A DNA stretch of 64,000 nt, taken from assembly GCA_004794785.1 (NCBI GenBank), contig SJOL01007034.1, positions 412,159 through 476,158 on the forward strand, given 5' to 3'. Position 1 is the first letter of the stretch. Every line of letters starts with the position of its first letter. Shown one piece after another: positions 40,227 to 51,015 of the stretch. The position numbers were made by a program, and so were the translations under genes. The DNA comes from Opisthorchis felineus. Lineage: Eukaryota; Platyhelminthes; Trematoda; Opisthorchiida; Opisthorchiidae. The notes beneath the pieces were generated by a model. That model ran no database searches. It was given only the letters and a program-made list of their open reading frames with translations, and had not been told where the DNA came from.

Positions 40227-40980
40227 ACATTGGCGAACTGCTTGCCCACAGACTGCCGCAGCCTCTTCAACGAACTTGGCGATATTAAGCGGTCAGCTTG
40301 CGTTGAACAGCCAACCATAATCGCACTCACAGAGACCTTGCCCACACCAGATCACTCTGACGCGGAGATCGCGATAGACGGCTTCTCTGTTTTTCGGGCT
40401 GACCCATACCGAGGGAGGGCTGGTTCGGTTGCTTTGAATTTACATTCGGCCCTGCCCATCCCGACTGTCCTCTCTGATACCACTTTTGCACCTCTATTCG
40501 AATGTGGATTCTCTCCTTCTCGGTGTGGTCTACCGTTGCCACTCAAGTCCAGCTGGAGATGACAAATTCCTCATACGAACAGTTGAACAACCCTCCTCCA
40601 CGTACCACTTCATTCATCTCTTGCTGGTAGGCGCATTTAACGCTCCAAAGTTCTCCTGGATGGAGCTCTAACCGGTCGGATCAATTTGAATTTTTGAAGC
40701 GGCGCTGAACAAAGTCGTTCATGAGAGCGCTTGGACTCAAAATGACGTCGCTCCCACCAGATACCGCACAGGCAAACTATCATCCCTCCTGGATTTGTTC
40801 ATCACCAACGAATGACACTTCGTTGATCGGGTGATATTTAAGGTGTTACTGGGAAAAAGTGACCACTGTGTGCTGACATATGATATCGTCTGCTACTGGG
40901 CCAGAAACCCTGAATCTCAAATGTGGATTCGAAATTTCTGCCGCGCAGACATCTCAGGAATGCACACATTTCTTGATCAA
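40227..40980 (+). pseudogene. LINE copy A AP endonuclease domain
   Basis: In the family this domain nicks target DNA to prime reverse transcription. Here two frames give, in order, MANCLPTDCRSLFNELGDI, PTIIALTETLPTPDHSDAEI, GRAGSVALNLHSALPIPTV (40230-40470), then LLLGVVYRCHSSP, IHLLLVGAFNAPKFSWMEL (to 40671), SAWTQNDVAPTRYRTG, SSLLDLFITNE and GKSDHCVLTYDIVCYWA. The expected GDFN active-site motif reads GAFN, so the Asp is replaced, while the SDH motif survives. Stops and a frameshift near 40520 break it. The domain is dead. Confidence 0.85.
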
Positions 40981-41520
40981 TTTAAACTGTGATGACCTAC
41001 ATACGACCATTGCTCAGAAGGTTCACAAAGTTGATGCGATGTTTGTTCCGAAACATCAACACGCAGGCGAATGGGCTGCAAGCTGCCTCAATGATTTGAC
41101 ATGTTCTTGAAAAGAAGTCTCAACTATTTTCCAAACGGTTGACCACAGGAGACACAGAAGATGAGCTGGCATGTCGTTAAATGTGGAACCAGTGTAATGC
41201 AGAAATCCGTCAATGAAATATACGAAAATGAGCCAACATCCAAGACCTCGCCTGAGAAAACAGAAATGTGCCGTTCAAATACATGAGACATAGCCGCAGA
41301 AACAAATCCATCCGCGTTCCCCTTGAGGGTCAGGAACGGGGAACCCACGAGTAAACCAATAGTGGAATCGGATGTCTACGGAAAGCACGATTCAGATTTT
41401 TATTCAGCCCCAGCATCCTCGACACATCCAATCTTGTAAAGGCGTAACTAGGAACGGCCTCTAAACAAAGTGCTCTTCAGGGAGGAGGCCATTCGTCAAC
41501 GCCCGCACTAGACAAACCCC

Positions 41521-42291
41521 TTCAGCGCGTTGGACCCAGACGTGGTGCATCTACGTATCCTGAAGGAAACGTCGCTTACATTTGCAAAGCATTTCTACCT
41601 GGTGTTTTGTCAACCGCTTGACGAAAGCCAACTTCCCTCTGCTGGGAAGGAAGCAATTGTCTCGCCAATCTATGAAACTGGTGACCGACTATCGCCCGGC
41701 AGCTTCAGGCCCATTAGCCTCACTAGCCTGCCGTGCAAGGTGAGGGAACGCATTCTGAAGCGAGCCATTTTAGAACATCTTACTACCAACGACGTGATAT
41801 CTCCAGCTCAACGCGGATTTCTTCCAAAGCCATTTAGCGTGACGGGCATGCTCGTATTTATGGACAGCATAACCACAGCCAAGGACAAGGGACTCATATC
41901 GGATGCCATATTTTTCGACTTCTCAAAAGCATTCGATCGAGTCCCACTATCTCCGCTGCTCCACATGCTCGGGTCTTACGGGATTCAAGGAAAAATTCTA
42001 CACTGGATGAAGGCGTTCTTATCAGACGGAACATTTCGATTGAAAGTCGGCCCGACCTGCCTTCCTCCAGGGTCGTTCTCCATTGGAGTTCCTTAAGGAT
42101 CCGTTTTTGCACCACTTCTGTTTCTGCCATACTTCCACGACCTTCCAGTCATACTTGCAAGTCCATGTCTACATTTTGCGAAAGCCTGTGTCCGACCTGA
42201 TGTTTGGGTACACCTTCTCCGCATTAATCGCATGGACTTTCAGAGAGCGCAATGCGCATACGTCGGACAACTTCGTGAATATGCCACCTAA
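41521..42291 (+). pseudogene. LINE copy A reverse transcriptase domain
   Basis: An open frame of 188 codons (41530-42096) encodes the RT fingers and palm: KEAIVSPIYETGDR, PGSFRPISLTSLPCKV, ISPAQRGFLPK, SDAIFFDFSKAFDRVP (motif A, Asp retained) and HMLGSYGIQGKILHWMKAFL. A TAA at 42094 replaces the Gln of the motif B box (expected GVPQGS). The same frame continues as GSVFAPLLFLPYFHDLPVIL and SPCLHFAKACV. Motif C, expected FADD, reads FAKA, so both catalytic aspartates are gone. The frame then stays open to a stop at 42289. This is the best-preserved coding remnant in the window. Confidence 0.92.
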
Positions 42292-42605
42292 GTTGCCTAC
42301 TCATGACGCAATAAACACTGGCCACTTTCACTGGGAGTATTGACGTATCCGACGACACCTTATTCTTAAATATTATATGGTTGAACAAGGTTTAGCCAAG
42401 AGGTTTTTCATGGTTGATCAAGGTAAAAACGGTGGTGCATCAGATACCAGATGAGTCGCAGTAAGTCAGTTGTAGTAATGCGAGCACTCAAATATGACAA
42501 TAGATAATTCAACAACAAACCCACATACATGAGGCTTTTTTGGTTACGTCAACAGAAAATTGTGTAAGTTTCATGCTAGCACATTAAGTAGTACGGTAGT
42601 TTCTA
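42292..42605. other. Gap between LINE copy A and the next R copy
   Basis: About 310 bp with no recognisable coding sequence. It may hold the remains of the LINE 3' region, but no tail or duplicated target site could be identified. Confidence 0.4.
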
Positions 42606-44085
42606 TGTCGATCATATCTGACCCAAGTTAAGGACTCTCAATCTGCAAATTGATTGAGCCCCAATCTACCACATTTGATGGAATAAGCAAATCCTTGTTG
42701 CATTCTATGTCAACTTCCTCGAATTTTAAAGAAATTTCTGGTATGATGTGATTTCCAGCGACCGAGTGACCCTTTCAACGGTTGAGTAAATTATCATATG
42801 TTCCGATGTTTCTTGTTATTCCCAATTAAATGACACGAAGGTCCATATCTAGCGCTCTCCTCGTGTATTTTCCGAGAACATGCGGTGTCGTTCTAAAGTT
42901 GAAAATCCTTCTTTCACTTGAAGTACAAGGCGTAAACTCGAAAATGCAAATTCCTATGCATAAGTGCTCGACAATTTACGGCAAATTACATTTTGAAGAA
43001 AATCCTTGCTTAAAACCGCCAAAATGATCTGACAATTAAGGCAGGACGTCCTGCTTGACCGTGAGACCTCGGAATCGGCCACATTCGCTAATGTCCCGAA
43101 ATGTGGCAATGCAAAATAGTTGATGGGCGTTCGGAAACTATTAAAACGATCGCGCCATTAAGAATGGGACCACCATCCACAGTAATTTGTGATTGGCATG
43201 CTCTTTGTGGGAATTGCGAACAAATGTACTTTTGTTTAGCAAGCCGTTAAAGTACCGTGCGTCCCGCATTGTCCGAAGCTGAATATAAACCGCTGTCACT
43301 GAATACTCATCTACTGAAACACATTGCCTGGCTTCAGCGGTACTGCAGCGAGTTCGCTCACCACGTGTGCATGACGCGAGCAGAACAATTAAATTGTTGG
43401 ACACATGAGAAACCCTGCCTGCACCGACCGAATTCGACGATTGGGTTGGATCAAACAATCTTTCCTAAAGCGCCGGCTTGGAATTTCACGCAGAGAACAC
43501 GCAAATTTGTGAATACGTAATACCACGTGCACGGGAATAATTAGATGTGCCAGGCTCGTGCCAAGTTTGTTTTTACAGGGGATAATATCCAAATGCCAGC
43601 CATAACTGTCGATGTGATTCAGCACCTGAAGTTTGTTATCAGGCTACTGGCGCTGAAATAGACATGCTGCAGGGTAACCTGCCGGTTGATTTCGTCCAAA
43701 AAGAAAGTCCGTTGACTTCAAATGAAACTGACAATTCCAATGCTAAAGAGCCACATCACGCTACCATGAACCGCATGCGACGTGCTGTGGTCAGTCAGAT
43801 CTCTTCCAGAGAACTTCGTTGTGTATTTGATTTCCGAATTCGCCAAAGCATACCAACTTACTAATTAACCTCATATTCGTTTCTAGTCTATCCGCGAATC
43901 CATATCAAATTACATCTCAAAATCTGAAGGCCCAATTCAACTGCACCGTTGCTACGGCATCGCGCGGCATATGAGAATAACCGTTATATCTGACGGCGTT
44001 TTCCGCTCCAGTGCGAATAAGGAACACAACAGGCTAATTGCGAACAAGCGAGTGCGCGCTAGTGCAGCACTTACATTGTCAGAAT
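42606..44085 (+). repeat. Family R block 1
   Basis: It opens with TGACCCAAGTTAAGGACTCTC (here TCTGACCCAAG at 42608), shared with 45803 and 52198, and runs through the blocks seen in the inverted copy at 37201. The IWVGSETPEM-type segment at 43000-43100 is degenerate. 43257-43420 (TGAATACTCATCTACTGAAACAC) matches 53020-53130, and 43570-43990 matches 54150-54560 closely, including GAGCCACATCACGCTA and ACCGCATGCGACGTG. Blocks 1 and 2 therefore share both ends of one long unit. A 14-bp palindrome, GCAGGACGTCCTGC, lies at 43041-43054. Confidence 0.7.
44000..44085 (+). repeat. GGAACACAACAGG motif repeat, copy 1 of 3
   Basis: TATATCTGACGGCGTTTTCC and CTCCAGTGC are followed by GGAACACAACAGG, TTGCGAACAAGC and AGTGCGCGC. 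Related copies lie at 44690-44812 and 45435-45545. Confidence 0.65.
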
Positions 44086-44689
44086 GCGACTGAAGACCAC
44101 AAATGAAATTAAGCTACTTGAACTAGTCTTCGGTCATCGTGGATAACTTGAATTTTTCGCATTCAAGATTGACTTTGCCGGCAGAAGTGGTGGTCTTCGG
44201 ATTCCTTTTTCGCAAGTCTCATATATTGGTAGCGGATATTAAACAAAAACGAACGCTCACCCACAATTACTGAGAGTTGCTGCACGGTTTTGTCAAAACT
44301 GAGATCTCGCGTGTTCTTGGGCAGGATGAAGTTGGAATGCCCTGTGTGTTCCGATGAGCCGAGCTTTCTGGATAATAAGCGTACACTACAGGCATCATCA
44401 TTGTGCTTCAGTTCGACTTTGAAAACATCTTCGTAACTTCTGAATCACGAATCGAAGGTTAGGTTTGCATCAGGGTCCTAATGGAACTCGGTGATGCTGT
44501 TGGTGATCGAGTCGACTGAATTTGTATCTGGAGCGCAATTTGGTGGTTGAATTTTAAATGGCCTCGTCAATAATTCTACAAAACGTAATTGCGCCGCTTC
44601 AAACTGATTTTGTTGTTCCAGCAGAATTTCTTTCAGCGCTTCAGCTGTTATTGTCATGGTTTCGTGGGTTCGGGCGTCACCAATCTTTT
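44086..44689. other. 600 bp between two motif copies, no gene
   Basis: No open frame of note and no recognised family. It may be part of the repeat unit, but no second copy of it was found in the window. Confidence 0.4.
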
Positions 44690-44812
44690 ATATCTGACCG
44701 CTGTTCCCCCTCAAGTGCCTAGTGCTTGAAGAAGAATCACCGATAAGGAACACAACAGGTTTATTGCGAACAAGCTAGTGCGTGCGAGCGCAACACTTAC
44801 AAGGGACCTCAC
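44690..44812 (+). repeat. GGAACACAACAGG motif repeat, copy 2 of 3
   Basis: TATATCTGACCGCTGTTCC, CTCAAGTGC, then GGAACACAACAGG, TTGCGAACAAGC and AGTGCGTGCG align with the copy at 44000, about 700 bp upstream in the same orientation. Confidence 0.65.
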
Positions 44813-45206
44813 GCTATTTGAATTTTACTTTCATCGATCAAGGCTGTTGCTGAATTGATTGAATGTTTGATTGGCTTGGATACGTGCCGGGTTTCGTATT
44901 GAACGTTTGGTAGAGGGTTAGGGTCACAATAGGTTCCGAGCGTTCTGGGTAGCTTTCAGGAATCTGACCTTCCTGATAATAACACTAAGAGACTGTGACC
45001 ACCTCAGCACATTCTAAATACTGCCATAGCCCATGCAAACCAAACTCAGCGTCAGCAATATATTATTCTTGCAACATCGTGTTCGAGTTTCAACGGGCGC
45101 GCAAACAAACCACGGTTTGTTTCAGTCCAATGCTTAAGATATCAACTTGTCACAGGGTAGCTCAAATGACTGACACAATTGTTAAAGGTCTTCTTTCAAT
45201 TTAAGC

Positions 45207-46760
45207 ATGCTTTGTAGACCCGGAAATGCAAACCAACGTGCACAAATGATTGACAAGAAACAACACAGTACAGTGCGACTGAAAACGATGCTTAAAACAA
45301 CTGAAATGCTCTGCCTAATAAGACTAGATATCTGGATAGGCAGGGAACCACCAAAAAATGGCGATTCAGTAGGCAGCCATTTTCGCTAAATTCAAATGCA
45401 CCGTAGCTTCGGTTGTGCACGGCCTACGTGAATAACCGATTCATCTGAGGCTGTTTCAGCTCCAGTGCATCGTGCCGGAAAAAGACTCATTTATTTGGAG
45501 CACAGCAGGTATATTGTGAAAAATCGTGTGCGTGCGGTCGACTCCAGAAAATTAGGCAGGATTCGACAGCCATATCTATGGAAAAATGTACACAGCTCCA
45601 TATCTATTGCCGCGGTGCTCACAACGGAAGTGCGATAAAACGCTCAGCACCCGTTCCCGACTTCCGTGTCAATGTTTACGTGAGCTACTGGAACCCGCAT
45701 ATGAGGGGCTCTTCCGGTGTCGTCTACAAAAGCGTTCTGTAAATTGCACGCAAGCGCGTTACACTGAATCCTACTATTGCTTCTGCAGTAATCATATTTT
45801 GACCCAAGTTGAGGATTCTCAATCTGCAGCTAAATGAGGTCATATTCCGCCCCATTTAATGGAATAAGCTAAACCTCGTGGCTTTTTGTGTCACCGGACG
45901 CGAAGTTTGAAAATATTCTTGTACTCAGTGATTTCATGCGACTGAGAGTCTCGTTTGCGTTCAAATTAGATATCGTGTGTTGTGATCTGCCCCGATATCC
46001 CCAATTAATCAGCAAGTGATTGCATATCTGGCATTTTCCTCATGGTTTCTTCGTAAACCTCTCGTGGCATTATAAATATAAAAAGCGTTCTTTCGGTTAA
46101 AATATACGTTGTAAGCTCGAAAATGCAAGTTGACCTGCATAAATGTATGACAGTATGGGACAGATTACATTTCCGAGGAAATATATGCTTAAAACGGTTG
46201 AAATGATCTGCCCATTAATACTAGACGTCTTGGTAGGCAGCAAGACACAGGAAATGGGGAATCAGTTTGCGGCCACTTTCGCCGATATCCCGAAATGTGG
46301 CCATGCAAAATTTTTCATGAGCGTCCGGAGGCTAGTAGAATGATCGCGCCATCAATAATACGAGCACCACTCCCAATGATTTGTGTGATTGGCTCAATTA
46401 GACTGTCGTTGTATGCAAAACACCACCCGGTGTAGTTAATTTCGCTAAAAAAATGTACATATCATGGTGAAAAATAGACAGCAGAACAGGTGTACTAAAA
46501 AACTGATAGCTGGCTTTTGAAGAAAATGTACCATAGCATTCAAACCAATTACATTACGACATTTCTCTCGAACCGTTTGAAACAGTTGCCGCGTGAGTTT
46601 ACAGGTACCAAGTATTTTTCCAGTTCTTGCAATCGGAATCCATTTGAAGAACATTCGGGCTGATCAATTTGGTTAATATAGATGACAAATATTATCACAA
46701 AGAGCAGGTGGTTTCACCTGGAGGCCTAATCTGCTCGGTGGCCCAGTAGTGCGTTTATTG
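45207..46760 (+). repeat. Family R block 3
   Basis: It contains a partial R segment (45207-45400, ending in an IWIGREPP open stretch), a third GGAACACAACAGG-type copy (45435-45545), and then a longer R copy starting TTGACCCAAGTTGAGGATTC near 45803. That copy carries the open segment 46143-46343, a CAAACCGTTTGAAACAG and GGTACCAAGTA region (46560-46630) matching 37540-37590, and GAACAAGCTTGATGAAGGAT near 46770, which marks the start of open segment 2. The order of blocks is the same as in the inverted copy at 37201-38335. Confidence 0.65.
46143..46343 (+). pseudogene. Family R open segment 1, longest plus-strand copy
   Basis: A 66-codon frame reads MLKTVEMICPLILDVLVGSK, then TQEMGNQFAATFADIPKC, FFMSVRRLVE and stop. 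The RRLVE-stop end corresponds to CSLVE-stop in the copy at 48914-49024, so the stop codon itself is shared. No known domain is recognised. Confidence 0.45.
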
Positions 46761-47059
46761 TTGTTCGTCTGAACAAGCTTGATGAAGGATTGAGATCGTT
46801 TTATACCTTCTCGAAATTGTATCATAAATTACCACGGAAGGCTGATCCGTTCAAACTGTGGTGCCAAATATTGTCAAGCATGTCCGTTTTGTCGAAATAT
46901 AGCATGGTTAAATATGCATACAAAACCAATGGTTCGCCAAAGTTTTGAGGAGATTAAACTGTGGCACACGGGAACCACTCGTGCAGTTGAAAATTCACAT
47001 TTTCGACGTGTGGCGGAACGGTTAAAATAAGTAACACATGTTACGTTATTTCTCGATAT
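46761..47059. other. 300 bp, no gene
   Basis: Weak continuity with R open segment 2 at its start (AAGCTTGATGAAGGATTGAG), then nothing recognisable. Confidence 0.35.
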
Positions 47060-47170
47060 TTGCAATCACGCAGCAGCTGGCGAGTGCATATCTAGCGTTT
47101 GCATCGTGATTTCTACCTGATCGCGTAATGGCATTCTGATTTTGAAAAGCCTTTTCTAACCTAATGTCTT
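47060..47170 (+). repeat. Family R fragment
   Basis: TTGCAATCACGCAGCAGCTGGCGAGTGCATATCT-like sequence matches 52430-52460 and the reverse complement of 38110-38130. On the minus strand it reads MPLRDQVEITMQTLDMHSPA with a stop at 47066. The corresponding frame of other R copies reads similarly. Confidence 0.6.
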
Positions 47171-48879
47171 CGGTGTGGGGCCCTTGAACTCAAATCAATG
47201 GCGTAATGAGTAGTGCGCCTGCATCTAAGCTATCGCCTGCACTGCCTAACTAAACGGTTTCCTAACTATCCAAATGTGCCACCGTTCTCAAGAGTTGGGT
47301 TTACGTCCCACAATGTCCCATTCTCCGGTGATCGAAACTGCAGCAACTGGAACAAACGTGCCTAGGGTACTCGGTTTATGCCTGATAAATTGTTTGAATT
47401 GGTCGGTCAAATTTATTAAACTATAGTAACTTTCATTGTATCCTACACTTAAATGTCGGGTAAGGATATGTCATATAGGACGAAGTTGTTCTAAAACTTT
47501 GTTTTCCATTGCATCTCAAATTTGTCCCAGAAGACGGTGAGGTCTCGTTTCCTGGATCACAGGAGTATTTGGTTATTATCTGGGTTGATTCTCATTCATG
47601 TTGTGGCAAAATGGCGAAGTCGTAAGAAAGCATGCATATGCTGAAATGTTTCATCGCCTGCTGTCGCCAGTACTGCTGTGCACTGCCAACTATAGTAAAA
47701 AATATGGACGCCCCATGAATGATCTTCCGTGCTGTGGGCACGTGATTGCATTCAATGTTATCCAAGTTGATTTGAAGACCTGCTATTTTAATTATGGTCA
47801 AATTATGTAGTTGATTAAAGAACTTGTTTATTTGACCGCCACGAACTTTGAAATGATAACAGAGTTGGAATGAAATACTGTACAAATAGACACGCTAACC
47901 AAATAGCGAAGGATGCTGGCAGCTAAGTCCTTTACTCCTCTTTATACATACTTACGTCAGTCCGATATCCAAGCAGCCAGCAGTTTAAGTTCTCGCATGA
48001 ACCTCTGAAACCATGTGAATATATCAGAAAAACGTAGGATTTTGGCGTTTATAGTATGCAATGCGACGCGGCTTGTTCACACACATATCTGAAGTCACTG
48101 ATACCACGTTTATTCCACATATGCAGGTGGTAAGTTCATATTTCAGCCAGTAGTCTAATTTATTATTCAAAATGAGCCTTGTGTGAAGATAATATTAAGT
48201 GTATGCATTGCCAATATTTTATATGATTCAATAATGAAGTGGCCTTTTGCGTCCATCATTTTGCTCATTTCATTTAGAAATCATATGTAGCTCTTCCGAA
48301 ATAAGATTTTGTAAGATTTTGTGCCAGCTTCCATACGACGTTTCTTGGGGATTTGTGGATGCCACATATCTCCTCAATCCTGTATGACATCGGATTTTCT
48401 GATAGCCGGTAGTCAATCGTGAATCGCCTTGAAATCTTTCGGGCAACAATATTTTCTACAGCTGTGTAAAACCATCTGTAGGTGGTCTCCCCCGAATCTC
48501 TCGTCACTGTTTCCGTCATCCGACATAATTTGTGAATCGGAGTTCTTTATTATAAATCATCAGCAGTAAACATTTCTACATTCCCTGCGTCATTTTTTGC
48601 GAAATTTATTGAAGGCATATTTCTGCATTTCGCTTTTACATGCTCCAACAAAGTGAAATACGGATGGTGAAAAAAACAGGAGACGCCTTGCTATTTCGCC
48701 AAATAAAACGTACATTCTAGTACTCGCCAAAGTTGCCATTAGTAGACGTTAAGAATAAATCACGAGAGAGCCATAATGATTTCTGTTTAGTGCAAACCAC
48801 CCGGTTTTATTCATCGTACCTGTTATCTATCTATTCTCGATGGGCAACTCGTAATTTCATCATGTGAAAACATTTCGGA
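47171..48879. other. 1.7 kb without a recognisable gene
   Basis: No R, LINE or host coding signal found. The longest open frames are under 100 codons and unassigned. Confidence 0.45.
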
Positions 48880-49135
48880 ACAATGGAATGCTTAGAGGCT
48901 GACAAAGCTGGCGGTAGGCAGTAAGACACCGGAAATGGAGATTCAGTACGCTGCCACTTTCGCCGAAATCACAAGATGTGTCAATGTTAAGTGGTTGATG
49001 GGCGTTTGTAGCCTAGTAGAATGAACACGCCTTGAATGATGAGTCTACCACCCCGAATAGTTTGTGTGATTGACTTAATTTGAATAGTCTTGTATGCAAA
49101 CCACCGCCCAGTGTACTTCAGTTTGCACCATAATT
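48880..49135 (+). repeat. Family R fragment beside LINE copy B
   Basis: It matches 46225-46440: GGCAGTAAGACACCGGAAATG, CGCTGCCACTTTCGCCGAAAT, GTTTGTGTGATTG, and TGTATGCAAACCACCGCC followed by CAGTGTA. The frame 48914-49024 reads GSKTPEMEIQYAATFAEITRC and ends CSLVE-stop. It lies about 140 bp beyond the 3' breakpoint of LINE copy B. Confidence 0.65.
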
Positions 49136-49274
49136 TTTCGGGCCGCAAGCTATCCACCGCTTGGCAAATTATCGAACAGCACCTGGTGATAGGACGCCCG
49201 TACAGATCACTCTCTTGCGTGCGAAAAGTACTTAGTTTTGCTGGATTCACGAAACTGTATTTGCCTTTTAGATT

Positions 49275-49780
49275 AGGCGCTCTGATAAACGACTGTTTTC
49301 AGCGCCGCTGCAAAAATTCGAAGGTCTGGAGCTCCATCCAGGAAACTTTTTGAGCGTTAAACTCACCTACCAGGAGGAGATGAATGAATTTGTGTTATGA
49401 ATTTGGGTTATCTTAAGCTTATGTAAGAGGAATTGGTCACTTTGCGCAGGACTTGAATGGCAAGGGTTGAACACACTGTAAAGGAGATAATACACGTTCG
49501 CAAAATGGTGCATGAGTGTTATCAGAGGGGACAATCCGGATGTCCAGGGCCGCATGTAAATATAAAGCAACCCCACCTGCCCTCCATCGGAATGGGTCAG
49601 CTCGAAATCTGAGCAGCTCTCTATCGATTTTTACGCGTCAGAGACATCTGGTGTGGGCCAGGTCTCTGTGAGTGCGACGATATGCGGCTGTTCAAGGCAA
49701 GCTGACTGTTTAATATCGCAAAGTTCGTTGAAAAGGCTGTGGCAGTTTGCGGGCAAGCACTTCAACAATGTCAGTGCTGC
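49275..49780 (-). pseudogene. LINE copy B AP endonuclease fragment
   Basis: The minus-strand frames give AGGVALYLHAALDIRIV, then HLLLVGEFNAQKVSWMEL near 49325-49385, and end near 49275. The active-site GDFN motif reads GEFN. Stops interrupt the remnant. The C-terminal half with the SDH motif is missing. Confidence 0.75.
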
Positions 49781-50679
49781 CTCTGAAGGTTAGCAGCCAA
49801 GAGGTGTGCAACTAGGTAGGTTAGCAGATTTATTAGATATACGGCGGGTGTGAATCCACTGCGGCAAACTTGTCGGCTTCTTGAGTTAGTGGTTACTAGG
49901 GCTGCTTATAATTTGCGCGGTATTTTCTAGCCCCGTCGGAGCCGGGGTTACGTGGGCCTTTTAAATTTAGAGGACGTATTTCCCCCTCCCACCGTCGGTG
50001 GAAATTTCGGACGCAGATACTTGTGTAACGGTGGGTACTACTGATGACGCATGCGAGTAGTATGTATGTTCTCGTAACTCCGCTTTGATATTATGGAAGG
50101 AGGGATTTATTACGGAATTTGTGGAACCACTTTGCAGTTTTCGCTTGCAATTGTGCGATGGCCAATGAATGTCCAGGAGAGTTCTAAAAGACGCGTTCAA
50201 GAAGAAGACGGATATTCAGTTTTCAAAAACAACGTGCAAATGAGAGTTTAACTTTCCTGTCCAATAGTCTGTAACCGTTTAGTTGGCGTTTTTCTAATAA
50301 ACAACTCTGCAGCGAAGGGCTTTCCTCCTTACACCAGTAGCTCGAATAATGACCCCTTTTGAACGACTAGATTTGCATTTTTCTCAATAGTTTCGGAAAA
50401 CATGTGTTTGTTTAGTTTTTTTGTCACTTTAGCGCGGCTTGACGGATAAGTTACCTCTTTGAACCATAAGTGTTGAGTGGCAGCACCAAGGGGTGGTCCA
50501 TTTGGTTGCGCTCCCATGGGAAAGACAGGCGCATAGGACTGCACCTTGAATCCAGCTAGCATTTTTGTGGTTCGGCAAATCTTTGTGTTATTTTTACTGC
50601 AGTCGCCTTCCTCCTGTGCTTGTGTGGACTCATGATTCCCCCGTAATCAGCGTGGCAAACTGAGTGTACGAAGGATTTT

Positions 50680-51015
50680 CTAGCCGGTGATTTCGGGTTT
50701 GTGGCTTTGGCTGTCGGGGCCCTGTGTGATGAATGTGTCCACGATAGAAGAGACCACATTTGACGAAGTGGAGCTGGAGATAACCGGTTTCAAGTTCTCA
50801 GTGGTTGTAGGGTTATCGCAGCATTCCCTTGTGTCGAGATCAACGCTTGTTGTTGATTTTTCGGTAGGCGTTGCCGCCTGTCTCCGCACGTCTGACAAAA
50901 TGCAGCCCAGATATTGTGACTTGGGTGTGGAAATCAATGCTGCGCTTTTATCGTCTGCTACGAAGGTAAGCACTGATAGCTCTGCGTGCTTTGGGCGCTG
51001 CCTTCTACAGAGCAT
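50680..51015 (-). pseudogene. LINE copy B ORF1 remnant
   Basis: A 111-codon frame contains LSVLTFVADDKSAALIS, SDVRRQAATPTEK, DLDTRECCDNPTTTENLKPV, SSSTSSNV and PDSQSHKPEITG, then a stop. After the stop the reading continues as KILRTLSLPR, exactly as the frame after the stop in copy A gives KILRTPSLPR. The stop position is therefore common to both copies and may be the true end of ORF1. The low-complexity Ser/Thr content fits a disordered ORF1 protein tail; no domain is certain. Confidence 0.5.

Larger units (their letters stand above)
38336..42291 (+). mobile_element. CR1/Jockey-type LINE, copy A
   Basis: A nearly contiguous but inactivated non-LTR retrotransposon, with a 5' region (38336-39300), an ORF1 remnant, an AP endonuclease (from about 40230) and a reverse transcriptase (to 42291). 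Its 5' 2.4 kb aligns, in reverse complement, with copy B at 49275-52185. Compared with copy B it lacks about 250 bp just after GGCGCCAGTTCAG (39385-39397). No 3' UTR, poly(A) or simple-repeat tail is visible after the RT, so the 3' end is truncated or unrecognisable. The next identifiable sequence is an R copy from 42606. The superfamily call rests on the RT motifs; flatworm CR1-like elements have this layout. Confidence 0.85.
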
